NCBI GenBank assembly: GCA_023442635.1 | Contig: JAEZYR010000145.1 | Location: 1-63,153 of the forward strand | DNA: 63,153 nt | Direction: 5' to 3' | Source: Bacillota bacterium | GTDB taxonomy: Bacteria; Bacillota; Clostridia; Saccharofermentanales; Fastidiosipilaceae | Shown: piece after piece, positions 11,101 to 18,680 of the stretch | How positions within the stretch are numbered: the stretch's first letter is position 1 | How the letters are laid out: each line of letters begins with the position of its first letter | Notes under the pieces: model-generated | Databases searched by the model: none | What the model was told of the DNA's origin: nothing | The model's input: the letters and a program-made list of their open reading frames with translations, nothing else | Position numbers and translations under genes: made by a program

Positions 11101-12064
11101 CAGCCTGCTGGATTTTCTCGGCCGCTTCGGCTGAAATGCTTTCGCCAGCCTTCAGCAAGCACTCGCCATCTGGCGAAATGACATCTTTGGCAGCGCGGTG
11201 TCCTGTAATGCGCGTTGCAAGCGACAGTTTTTTATTGAGCTTAAAGATACCGACACGCGCCAAATCATAGCGGCGAGCATCAAAGAACATATTTCGCAGA
11301 TAGGACTCAGCGGCTTCGACCGAAACAGGTTCACCTGGGCGAACCTTGCGGTAAAGCTCCATCAGGCCCTCTTCGCGCGTGCGGGTGCTGTCTTTGGCAA
11401 GGGTGGCGATCAAAGTTTCATGTTCGCCAAAGCAATCTAAAATCTCCTCATTCGTGCCAAAGCCAAGTGAGCGCAAGAAAACGGTGAGAGGGAATTTGCG
11501 CAAGCGGTCAATACGAACCGAAAGAACGTCATTGCCGTCGCTCTCATATTCCAACCAAGCGCCACGGTTCGGGATGATCTGTCCACCGAAGAGAATTTTG
11601 TCGGTCTTGGGGTCTTGTGCAGAAGAAAAATAGTTGCCAGGCGAGCGAACCAACTGCGAAATAATGACGCGCTCCGCACCGTTGATAATAAAGGTGCCTG
11701 TGTTGGTCATGATGGGGAATTCGCCTATGTAAATCATCTGATCGACATAAGAGCCATCTGGCTTCTCTAGACGAACTTTGACTCTCAGCGGCGCCGCATA
11801 ATTCGTATCGCGGATCTTGCATTCCTCAATTGTGTTGGTCGGGCTGAGCGGATCAAACTCAATATCTAGAAATGACAAGGAGAATGTTTCTGCGCCCTTG
11901 GATTCAATGGGAGAAACATCGCGAAGAACTTCTTTGAAGCCCTCTGCCAGAAACCACTGATAGGATTTCTTCTGAACCTCGACAAGATATGGGATATCGA
12001 TCGGCTCACTCAACTGCGAGTAAGACTGCCGTTCCGTGCGGCCTAATTTGACGGGATGAACCAC
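8195..12064 (-). CDS. rpoB: RNA polymerase beta subunit
   Basis: Beta subunit of RNA polymerase, 1289 residues, which is longer than typical Firmicute homologues. The start is a GTG at 12064 preceded by AGAGGTGAG at good spacing. The rifampicin-binding segment (about residues 510-545: SQLSQFMDQQNPLAELTHKR and onwards) has the sensitive-type D, H and S at the main resistance positions. The extra length is mostly a C-terminal tail of about 85 residues that begins after ERLEMR and is strongly acidic and Q/E-rich, unlike the short ends of most beta subunits. rpoC follows eight bases later. The upstream gene is a parvulin foldase rather than the usual rplL, so rpoBC has its own promoter here. Identity is certain. 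Confidence 0.98.
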   Translation of the reverse strand: MVHPVKLGRTERQSYSQLSEPIDIPYLVEVQKKSYQWFLAEGFKEVLRDVSPIESKGAETFSLSFLDIEFDPLSPTNTIEECKIRDTNYAAPLRVKVRLEKPDGSYVDQMIYIGEFPIMTNTGTFIINGAERVIISQLVRSPGNYFSSAQDPKTDKILFGGQIIPNRGAWLEYESDGNDVLSVRIDRLRKFPLTVFLRSLGFGTNEEILDCFGEHETLIATLAKDSTRTREEGLMELYRKVRPGEPVSVEAAESYLRNMFFDARRYDLARVGIFKLNKKLSLATRITGHRAAKDVISPDGECLLKAGESISAEAAEKIQQAGVVSVDIRPILRSGETFIEAEQDLRVIGNQRVDALKFLQEIYGAKALEMLDLPSCGIREMVRFEALRQVVTEVNARQAEEADFDLVAALSETLSRDIAQLCPRHLVIEDIVASVSYLLGLFYGVGEVDDIDHLGNRRIRSVGELLQNQVRVGFARMEKTVRERLAAVQNIESMTPQSLVNARAISAAIKEFFGSSQLSQFMDQQNPLAELTHKRRLSALGPGGLSRDRANFEVRDVHTSHYGRMCPIETPEGPNIGLINSLATYARVNEYGFIETPYRVYDKEKGCVTDEVRYLTADKEDYFYIAQANEPLDEEGHFISPRITVRWLDKFLEVESSRVDLMDVSPKQVVSVATSLIPFLGNDDANRALMGSNMQRQAVPLIRTEAPIVGTGMEYYAARDSGVCVIARRDGVVDWVSSDEIIILHGKDERDHYHLTKYQRSNQSNCVNQRPLVSIGDEVKAGDIIADGPSTDNGELALGKNVLIGFMSWEGYNYEDAVLINERLVRDDVYTSIHIEEYECEARDTKLGPEEITPEIPNVSDDAMRDLDEKGIVRIGAEVRSGDILVGKVTPKGETELTPEERLYRAIFGEKIREVRDTSTRVPHGESGIVVNVVEFNRDGEDEDMRLKHGVNRMVRVYVAQKRKISVGDKMAGRHGNKGVVSRILPEEDMPFLPDGTPLDIVLNPMGVPSRMNIGQLLEVHLGRAARDLGIKVATPVFDGANEKDVSEIFEKAGIDPDGKTILYDGRTGEPFENRITVGIMYYLKLHHLVDDKIHARSIGPYSLVTQQPLGGKAQFGGQRFGEMEVWALKAYGAAYTLREILTVKSDDITGRTKTYEAIVKGENVPESGVPESFKVLVKELQSLCLDIKIFSSNRERLEMREDADDDQPQQTLRRNKQAEGGDLQFGEGASNEGEGLDPAEQSARRMIAALEADLEQNASLLEELDNNAEAAEADQAEQTELQLEEQGE

Positions 12065-12134
12065 GCTAAACTCACCTCTTCATCTGCACTCATATCCAAA
12101 AAGGCGCAACCGCCCTTTCTAAACATGTTTGTGT

Positions 12135-12195
12135 AGAATAAGCGTTTGCGCCTAGCAGCGTCAACGGCTCTAATCCATAAAATCTCTTCTGTCAA
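12135..12195 (-). promoter_or_regulatory. Candidate rpoBC promoter region
   Basis: Two overlapping minus-strand candidates lie in the spacer ahead of rpoB. One has TTGACA (12190-12195), 17 bases, then TAGAGC (12167-12172). The other has TTGACG (12159-12164), 18 bases, then TATTCT (12135-12140). Neither has a perfect -10. The whole 365-base gap (12065-12429) holds these, the terminator of the upstream gene and no plausible coding frame. Confidence 0.4.
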
Positions 12196-12297
12196 GTCTT
12201 TTCTATATTGCTGCTGAAATTTCGGTTGTTTGCTGCAAAAGTCTGTTGATTCTGACAACAGGAAATTTATCAAGCCCTCTAGCTGATTGTGATCTTT

Positions 12298-12338
12298 GAA
12301 AAAAACAGAAAGGCCATGCGTCAGGCGCTGGCCTTTCT
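12298..12338 (-). terminator. Intrinsic terminator after the parvulin gene
   Basis: A perfect 10-base stem (AGAAAGGCCA, arms 12329-12338 and 12307-12316) is followed on the minus strand by G and a run of about seven T. It separates the parvulin gene from rpoBC. Confidence 0.8.
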
Positions 12339-12429
12339 TACAAAGCTTCTAGAACTTGCCTTGCAAGGCTTTCGGGATCTTAGCCAATCCCTCTAGAGTC
12401 CAAGCCAAAGCGAGGCTCGAGATAGCTTC

Positions 12430-14007
12430 TTATTTGATGAATCTCAGAGCAAAGGCGTTGGGATCAATTTGATAGCCGTCCAGCAATTCTTTGCTCTTTT
12501 TCTCGAAGGCTTCATTCTGGATATTTTCGGTAACCTGTACCGCCCAGTTGGGAAGGTCTCCTTTGCCCTCAAAGAAGATCACGTGAGCGCCATAGTTTGT
12601 CATGACAACCCCTACATCTCCTGGCTTGCGAGCCTCATCATAAATCCAGTCATTGAAAGCCTGAACCATCTGTCCCACGCGCACATCTTTGTATTCCGCT
12701 GCTTCGCGCGCTTCGCCAGATTGGCTAAGCTCTTCTGAAAAACGGATCATGTCATCTTCGGACTTAATTTTGGCAGCGAGGTCTTTGGCTTTTTGCTCAG
12801 CCGCTTTGCGTTGTTCTTCGCTAGCCTGGCCTTCTTGGGCTTCGAACAAAATATGTCGAACATTGACGGTCTGTCGCTCTTCGCGCTCACGCTTCAGGAA
12901 GACAACTACTGTAAAGTTACTGCCGCTCTCAAGCAAGGTTTTGTCGCCCTCTTTTCGGCTCTGATCCCCTAACCAATCCTGGATGTCGGTGCTACCAGCC
13001 GTGCCAAGGCGACGATTTTCGAACAAGGTTTTGTCTTCGGATTTGTAGCTCGCTTGCTCATCATTAGGCGCATAATCAGCCGCTAAGGTCTTGAGATCAT
13101 CTGCTTTTTTGATGCGCTCTAACAGTTCCTCCGCCTTTGCTTTGGTATCTGCCTTGAGCTTATCGATCGCTTCTTGCGTTGCATTATCCTCAGCCTTGGG
13201 CGTGCTCAAAGTAAATAGGCGATAGGAGAATAAGTCATACGTGTTCTGATGTTCTTTGTAGTAAGTCTCGCGCTCCTGTTCAGAAACTTCATGCTGCTTC
13301 GGTGTTTCTTGGCGATACATAGCTGCGAGCTGGTCTCGCTCAAAAATCTTACGCAAGCGATCCAGCGTCATGCCTCTGCCATAATTTTGTTCCAAATAGG
13401 TCACTAGGTCATTTTGGCGAGGGAAGCGCGTTTGCAATTGCTTGATTCGCTGATCAACAAGAGCAAGTTCCTTTTCCCCCAGTTTTAGACCCATGGCCTC
13501 CGCCGCATCCGTGTAAGCGTAGCTCTGTTTGAGGGCTTCCTGTGTCTGATAGTGTAGGTACTCGCCCCAGGTTGAGCCTTCTTTTGGCTCTTTCATGCCA
13601 CTCTTCGCATCAAGGTCAAGTTGCCCCTCAGCATTAGCTGGTGCCAGCCCTTGTTTGGCATAGTTATTGTAGAGATCGTGCAAATAACGGTACTCATACT
13701 GATACTCATGAAAGCCTATGCGCTTCTGGCTGTCACCGTGATGCAAAATAGCTGCTGTCAGATGGCTTTGGACGAAGCCATAAGAGAAAAGAGCCCAAGC
13801 CACAACAAAAATAATCAGCAACGCGGCTAGACTCGACCAGACGACCTTGCGCAGGCGAGGATGCTTTTTCTGATTGCTGGCGTGTCTGGCTCCATGGCGA
13901 TGCATGGCGGCTAGGCGTGCTTCACGCTCTTGGCGATTTTGCTCGACACGTGAGCGTGTCTCATTCAATTCATGTTTCTTTTTATTCAAGTGCATTCGTA
14001 AACCCAC
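12430..14007 (-). CDS. Membrane-anchored PpiC/SurA-type peptidyl-prolyl isomerase
   Basis: A 525-residue foldase predicted to act outside the membrane on secreted proteins, like PrsA or SurA. A basic N-terminus is followed by one membrane helix (about residues 51-72). A SurA-like N-terminal helical region follows (about 90-250), then a charged coiled region, and a parvulin domain from about 388 (VNVRHILFEAQ) to 498 (YGAHVIFFEG). It has no lipobox, so the anchor is a transmembrane helix rather than a lipid. The frame starts at GTG 14007 with AAGGA four bases before it; ATG at 13995 is an alternative. It sits between parB and rpoB, where ribosomal protein genes would be more usual, and has its own terminator. 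The family is secure, while the client proteins are unknown. The giant surface protein at 43-53 kb is one obvious candidate client, but that is only inference. Confidence 0.85.
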   Translation of the reverse strand: MGLRMHLNKKKHELNETRSRVEQNRQEREARLAAMHRHGARHASNQKKHPRLRKVVWSSLAALLIIFVVAWALFSYGFVQSHLTAAILHHGDSQKRIGFHEYQYEYRYLHDLYNNYAKQGLAPANAEGQLDLDAKSGMKEPKEGSTWGEYLHYQTQEALKQSYAYTDAAEAMGLKLGEKELALVDQRIKQLQTRFPRQNDLVTYLEQNYGRGMTLDRLRKIFERDQLAAMYRQETPKQHEVSEQERETYYKEHQNTYDLFSYRLFTLSTPKAEDNATQEAIDKLKADTKAKAEELLERIKKADDLKTLAADYAPNDEQASYKSEDKTLFENRRLGTAGSTDIQDWLGDQSRKEGDKTLLESGSNFTVVVFLKREREERQTVNVRHILFEAQEGQASEEQRKAAEQKAKDLAAKIKSEDDMIRFSEELSQSGEAREAAEYKDVRVGQMVQAFNDWIYDEARKPGDVGVVMTNYGAHVIFFEGKGDLPNWAVQVTENIQNEAFEKKSKELLDGYQIDPNAFALRFIK

Positions 14008-14058
14008 TCAATCCTTAAAATCACAGAACATTTATTTTAGGCTCTTACTTCATAATCA

Positions 14059-15126
14059 TCAAGCAAGTTTATGCCCGTTTTCAAAGACTTGCAAAAGGCG
14101 CTCCAATTCATCGAGCGAATAGTATTCTATGATGATTTGTCCCGAGCGCTTATTATTTTTCAAATTAACCTTGGTTCCTAGAACCCGGTGCAAGCGCTCT
14201 TCAATAGCTTGAAATTCCAACTGGGTCTGAATAGAAGCTAATTCGTCTACTTTTCTTCTTTCTTTTGGCTGGCTAAGGAGGCGCTTGATCAATTTTTCTG
14301 TTTGGCGAACAGATAGCTGTTTGTTGACAATTTCGTCAGCCAAGATTTGCATTTGCTCTTCATTTTCCAAGGAAAGTAAGGCTCTAGCATGTCCCTGACT
14401 CAACGATCCAGCTTGCAAAGCGCCCTGTATTTTCTGAGGTAAACGCAATAAGCGAAGCAGGTTAGCCAAAGCTGGGCGACTCATGCCGACAGAAGACGAG
14501 AGTTCTTCTTGCGTCATCTGATGTTCGTTCTGTAAACGAGCCAAAGCTTCAGCTGTTTCGATGGGATTCAAGTCTTGACGCTGTATATTCTCAATCAAGG
14601 CCTGCTGCAAGACATCTTTTTCACTCAATCCCCGAATAATGACAGGAACCTCATGAATGCCCACCATTTGAGCCGCTCGCCAACGTCTTTCACCAGCTAC
14701 GATTTGGAAGTGGTCTTGAACCCTGGTCACAATCAAGGGTTGGATTATGCCGTGTTCTCGGATAGACGTAGCTAATTCTTCGAGTTTTTCTCGATCAAAG
14801 ACCTGTCGAGGCTGATCTTCCTTAGGCTCTACTTGATGAATGTTGATGACCTGAAAGGGCGACTCAACATCATGCTTCTCTGTTTTTTCTTTCGCTTCTT
14901 CTTTCGGCACTGTTGCCTCTTCTTTGGATTGAGGCTGAGACTTTGCCAAGTCCGTTTGCGCTGCCTTTTCAGCTTTGGTCGAAGCTTGTTTTTTCGATGT
15001 GCGAGCAGCTTGTTTCGTGCTTTTATTCGCTTCAGGTCGCTTATTTTGCTCTTTCTCGGCATTTTCCTCGGGTTTTCCGAGTAGGGCACTCAATCCTCGC
15101 CCAAGCCCCTTTGACTTTGCTGCCAT
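14059..15126 (-). CDS. parB: Chromosome partitioning protein ParB (Spo0J)
   Basis: CTP-dependent DNA clamp that loads on parS and spreads, organising the origin region for segregation. The 355 residues hold a lysine-rich N-terminal extension (about 1-85), the ParB N-terminal domain with the GERRWRA CTP-binding motif (about 165-171), a helix-turn-helix (about 217-240, MTQEELSSSVGMSRPALAN), and a C-terminal dimerisation region. The ATG shares one base with the parA stop (TAATG), so the pair is translationally coupled. Three parS sites lie just upstream of parA. The N-terminal K/A/E-rich extension is longer than in Bacillus Spo0J and has no recognisable domain. Identity is firm. Confidence 0.95.
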   Translation of the reverse strand: MAAKSKGLGRGLSALLGKPEENAEKEQNKRPEANKSTKQAARTSKKQASTKAEKAAQTDLAKSQPQSKEEATVPKEEAKEKTEKHDVESPFQVINIHQVEPKEDQPRQVFDREKLEELATSIREHGIIQPLIVTRVQDHFQIVAGERRWRAAQMVGIHEVPVIIRGLSEKDVLQQALIENIQRQDLNPIETAEALARLQNEHQMTQEELSSSVGMSRPALANLLRLLRLPQKIQGALQAGSLSQGHARALLSLENEEQMQILADEIVNKQLSVRQTEKLIKRLLSQPKERRKVDELASIQTQLEFQAIEERLHRVLGTKVNLKNNKRSGQIIIEYYSLDELERLLQVFENGHKLA

Positions 15127-15902
15127 TAGCTATTCTCCTTTTTAGCGCGGCGAATCATCTCTTTTGCCAATTGTTGATAGGCCTCAGCACCCTTGGATCG
15201 ACGATCATATTCCAAAATAGCCTGGCCATGACTTGGAGCCTCACTCAGACGCACATTTCGAGGAATAATTGTCTTGAAAACTTGATCCCCGAAAAACTTT
15301 CTTACTTCGGCTTCTACTTGGACAGCCAATTGTGTTCTTGTATCTGACATGGTCATTAAAATGCCAAAAATACCCAAATCTGGATTCAAAGAGGCTTTAA
15401 CACGCTCGTATGTCTCCATCAGCTGGCTTACACCTTCAAGAGCGTAATATTCAGCCTGAATAGGTATCAGGATACTATCGGCAGCACTTAGGGCATTAAG
15501 GGTCAGAAGGCCGAGAGAAGGTGGACAGTCAATAATGATGAAGTCCACTCGTTCTTGACTTGATTCCAGAGCCTTTTTCAAACGAAAAGTACGGTCATCA
15601 AGCTGCGCCAGTTCGACCTCTGCACCAGCTAAATCAATATGAGCAGGGCAGATCTTCAAATTTTTTCTCCCTGTTTCCCTTAGACAATCATCAAAAGAAG
15701 CATCATTGATTAGCAGGTCATAGCTATTAGCTTCTTCATCGCCTGCTGTAACACCCAATCCACTGCTAGCGTTACCCTGAGGATCCAGATCAATCAATAT
15801 TGTTCTCTTTCCTCGCTTGGCTAAGTAACTTGCTGTGTTAATGGCTGTTGTTGTCTTACCGACACCGCCTTTTTGATTAACAATTGCTATTTTTTCTGCC
15901 AT
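15126..15902 (-). CDS. parA: Chromosome partitioning ATPase ParA (Soj)
   Basis: A 258-residue deviant Walker A ATPase that works with ParB in origin segregation and, in Bacillus, also regulates DnaA. KGGVGKTTT (about residues 11-19) is the deviant Walker A with the signature lysine. DLDPQGN follows at about 38-44 and the Walker B-type DFIIIDCPPSLG at about 119-130. The ATG at 15902 has GGAGG six bases upstream. Length is typical for Soj. It overlaps parB by one base and follows gyrB after a terminator and three parS sites. Nothing is anomalous. Residue positions are estimated by counting and may be off by a few. Confidence 0.96.
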   Translation of the reverse strand: MAEKIAIVNQKGGVGKTTTAINTASYLAKRGKRTILIDLDPQGNASSGLGVTAGDEEANSYDLLINDASFDDCLRETGRKNLKICPAHIDLAGAEVELAQLDDRTFRLKKALESSQERVDFIIIDCPPSLGLLTLNALSAADSILIPIQAEYYALEGVSQLMETYERVKASLNPDLGIFGILMTMSDTRTQLAVQVEAEVRKFFGDQVFKTIIPRNVRLSEAPSHGQAILEYDRRSKGAEAYQQLAKEMIRRAKKENS

Positions 15903-16013
15903 TTTTGCCTCCGAAAGTGTTCTTCAGTCTACCACAGCTATTTCTAGCCAAACTGAAGTTTTCCTCAGAAAACGACTTTTTCAATCTAAAAAGTGCCTAG
16001 CTTTTTTTCGAGC

Positions 16014-16029
16014 TGTTTCACGTGAAACA
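16014..16029. other. parS site 1
   Basis: The perfect 16-base palindrome TGTTTCACGTGAAACA matches the ParB/Spo0J parS consensus (TGTTNCACGTGAAACA). It lies 112 bases upstream of parA. Confidence 0.95.
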
Positions 16030-16081
16030 AATACATTTTTACCTTTGAACTACAAAGCTACACGTCAAGGTTATGCTGCTA

Positions 16082-16097
16082 TGTTTCACGTGGAACA
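16082..16097. other. parS site 2
   Basis: TGTTTCACGTGGAACA; its reverse complement TGTTCCACGTGAAACA is the classical Bacillus-type parS sequence. It lies 52 bases from site 1. Confidence 0.95.
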
Positions 16098-16118
16098 TGA
16101 CCTTACTGGTCGAGTCTT

Positions 16119-16134
16119 AGTTTCACGTGAAACA
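16119..16134. other. parS site 3
   Basis: AGTTTCACGTGAAACA matches parS at 15 of 16 positions. It abuts the gyrB terminator hairpin, so ParB bound here would lie across the end of the gyrB transcript. Confidence 0.88.
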
Positions 16135-16162
16135 AAAGAGGGGGCTATCTGAAGTAACCCCC
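16134..16162 (-). terminator. Terminator of gyrB
   Basis: On the minus strand a G5/C5 stem (16158-16162 with 16140-16144), extended by two A-T pairs across a mismatch, is followed by CTC and TTTT. It begins 28 bases after the gyrB stop codon and touches parS site 3. Confidence 0.7.
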
Positions 16163-16190
16163 TTTCTCATATCAATTCTCACCAGACTTA

Positions 16191-18236
16191 TCAGACATCC
16201 AACTTTGCGTAATGTGCGTTTTCTTGGATGAAATCGCGTCTTGGTTCAACTTTTTCGCCCATAAGGAGTGAGAAAGTCTCATCAGCATCTTGAGCTTCCT
16301 TGACCGTAACTTGCAATAAGCGGCGTGTTTTGGGATTCATGGTTGTATCCCAAAGCTGGTCAGCCGACATTTCACCCAAACCCTTGTAGCGCTGAATACG
16401 AGGATTTTCCCAATTTTTCTCTGCTTTAAGCTGATTGAGTCCCTCATCTGAATAAGCGTAAAGCTCTTCATTGCCTTGACTGAGTTTGTATAGGGGTGGG
16501 CACGCTATGTAGACATGTCCTTGCTCCACAAGTTCTTTCATATGACGGTAGAAGAAGGTGAGCAGGAGCGTTCGGATATGAGCTCCGTCCACATCAGCGT
16601 CTGCCATGATAATGACTTTGCCATAGCGAAGTTTCTTGATATCAAAATCGCTACCCACACCTGTTCCCAATGCCATCATGACGGGCTGTAATTTCTCGTT
16701 AGCATAGATCTTGTCAATGCGGGCGCGCTCTACATTCAGCATCTTGCCCCAGAGCGGAAGAATTGCCTGGTATTTTCGCTCACGTCCTTGTTTAGCTGAA
16801 CCACCTGCGCTATCGCCTTCTACAATGAAAATTTCAGTTAATTCAGCATCCTGAGACTGGCAATCACTGAGTTTGCCAGGCAGTGAAACGCTATCAAAAG
16901 AAGTTTTTCTTCTAGTAAGGTCACGCGCTTTACGTGCTGCTTCGCGCGCTCTAGAGGAAGCAAGGCACTTGTCGACGATTATTCTTGCCTCTGCTGGGTG
17001 CTCCTGCATATATGTGCTCAGCTTGTCATTGACGACTGACTCAACCAGTGTTCGAATTTCACTGTTACCCAGTTTGCTTTTGGTCTGACCTTCAAATTGA
17101 GGCTCTGGCAATTTAACGGATATGATTGCACAGATACCTTCTCGAACGTCTTCACCCGAAAAGTTGCTATCGCTTTTGCCTAAGAGATTCCACTGACGCG
17201 CATAATCATTGATGACTTTCGTAAGAGCTGAGCGGAAGCCCGTCATATGCGTGCCGCCTTCGACTGTCGCAATGTTATTCGCGTAAGTGTAAACGCTTTC
17301 GTTGTAGCTGTTGCTGTACTGCAACGCCACCTCAACGAAAGAATCTTTCAGTTGGCCGCTGATATAAATAGGTGTTTCGTGCAAAGCTGTCCGATTGCGA
17401 TTCAGATACTCAATGAAAGAAACAATACCGCCTTCGTAGTGAAGAAGTTTGCGAATAGGCTCTTCTTCTGGACGATCGTCAATCAATTCAATGCTCACTT
17501 CGCGATTCAAAAAGGCCATCTCGCGATAGCGACTCAACATCGTATCAAAATTAAATTCAACGATAGGAAAAATTTGCTGGTCTGGTTTAAAGCGCGTTTT
17601 GGTTCCTGTTTGATCTTTCTCACATTCCCCAATAACGCGAAGAGGAGATGTGGTTTCTCCTCGCTCAAAGGATATGTGATAGCGCTTGCCTTCACGACAG
17701 ACCTCAACTTCCATCCATTCAGACAGCGCATTGACAACAGATGCACCAACACCATGAAGTCCACCTGAAACGCTATACGCGCCACCACCAAACTTACCAC
17801 CAGCATGGAGTACGGTATGAACCAACTCTACGGTCGGAATACCAGCTTGGGGATGGATGCCTACTGGAATACCCGATCCATCGTCTTCGACCGTAACCGA
17901 GCCATCTCGATGCAAGGTAACCTTAATATCGTCACAGCGGCCAGCCAAGGCTTCGTCAACGCTATTTGCCACAATTTCATAAATAAGATGGTGGAGACCT
18001 CGCTCAGTCGTATCACCAATATACATGCCTGGGCGTTTGCGTACAGCCTCCAAGCCTTCTAAAACTTGAATATCATCTTCGCCATAATGTTTTTGATTTT
18101 TGGTGTCGAATGAATCAAGCGGACGGTCAATATCTTCTCTCTCTTGATAATTATCGTCAGCTAGTGCCTGTTCATTTTTTGACTCGTCAATCATTTCGTC
18201 GCCAAAATCCAAATTGTCGTTATGATCGTTTAGCAT
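16191..18236 (-). CDS. gyrB: DNA gyrase subunit B
   Basis: ATPase subunit of gyrase, which introduces negative supercoils together with GyrA (not in the window). The GHKL ATPase shows NSVDEALAG, DDGSGIPVGIHP and GGLHGVG. The TOPRIM domain shows EGDSAGGSAKQGR and the DADVDGAHIRTLLL metal site. The 681-residue length reflects an acidic N-terminal extension of about 50 residues before the usual start of homology (IQVLEGLEAVRKRPGMYIG); the rest is typical. LPLWGKMLNVE replaces the more common LPLRGK form in the quinolone-region motif, which I take as lineage variation. Start ATG 18236 has a modest GGAAC upstream. The order recF-remB-gyrB is as in Bacillus, although gyrA is not adjacent. Confidence 0.97.
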   Translation of the reverse strand: MLNDHNDNLDFGDEMIDESKNEQALADDNYQEREDIDRPLDSFDTKNQKHYGEDDIQVLEGLEAVRKRPGMYIGDTTERGLHHLIYEIVANSVDEALAGRCDDIKVTLHRDGSVTVEDDGSGIPVGIHPQAGIPTVELVHTVLHAGGKFGGGAYSVSGGLHGVGASVVNALSEWMEVEVCREGKRYHISFERGETTSPLRVIGECEKDQTGTKTRFKPDQQIFPIVEFNFDTMLSRYREMAFLNREVSIELIDDRPEEEPIRKLLHYEGGIVSFIEYLNRNRTALHETPIYISGQLKDSFVEVALQYSNSYNESVYTYANNIATVEGGTHMTGFRSALTKVINDYARQWNLLGKSDSNFSGEDVREGICAIISVKLPEPQFEGQTKSKLGNSEIRTLVESVVNDKLSTYMQEHPAEARIIVDKCLASSRAREAARKARDLTRRKTSFDSVSLPGKLSDCQSQDAELTEIFIVEGDSAGGSAKQGRERKYQAILPLWGKMLNVERARIDKIYANEKLQPVMMALGTGVGSDFDIKKLRYGKVIIMADADVDGAHIRTLLLTFFYRHMKELVEQGHVYIACPPLYKLSQGNEELYAYSDEGLNQLKAEKNWENPRIQRYKGLGEMSADQLWDTTMNPKTRRLLQVTVKEAQDADETFSLLMGEKVEPRRDFIQENAHYAKLDV

Positions 18237-18287
18237 GATTAGTTCCTTAAATCTTACTTCGCGTGCTTAAGCATCTTTTCTCATATT

Positions 18288-18587
18288 TTAACCGTCATAT
18301 TTACGTTTTCGCCGCCAGAAAGGTTTTTTATCATAGCAACTGGCTGCCCTAAGGCGTTCTCGTAGCGTTAGTGCTGAGACTGGACTAAGATAAACACGCC
18401 CTTCAGTTATGACGATTGATCGGGGCAGTTCTTCTGACAGAGGCTCTAAACGAAGTTCTATTTCTTGCTGCGCTAGCCACTGTCTCATCGTTTTAGATTC
18501 CGAACCTGAAGTCACTTGATCTAGATCGAGAACGGCCAATATCGATCGGCTGGACAGATTGAGCGCTGCACCGATATGAACATACAT
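18288..18587 (-). CDS. remB: RemB/YaaB-like DUF370-type protein
   Basis: A 99-residue protein between recF and gyrB, exactly where Bacillus carries remB (yaaB). The N-terminus (MYVHIGAALNLSSRSILAVLDLD) resembles the start of the DUF370/RemB family, whose members are small DNA-binding regulators of matrix and other genes. SRS near residue 14 and a short basic C-terminus (WRRKRKYDG) are visible. The central part is weakly conserved to my eye, so family membership rests on the N-terminal motif, the length and the gene position. The function in this organism is unknown. Confidence 0.7.
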   Translation of the reverse strand: MYVHIGAALNLSSRSILAVLDLDQVTSGSESKTMRQWLAQQEIELRLEPLSEELPRSIVITEGRVYLSPVSALTLRERLRAASCYDKKPFWRRKRKYDG

Positions 18588-18680
18588 TATAGCTGAGCTT
18601 CCTTTTCTAGTTTTATGCCATTTAACGCAATAAATACCCTAACAAATTAAAATTATTTCTATAAATCCATTCCTATATTC

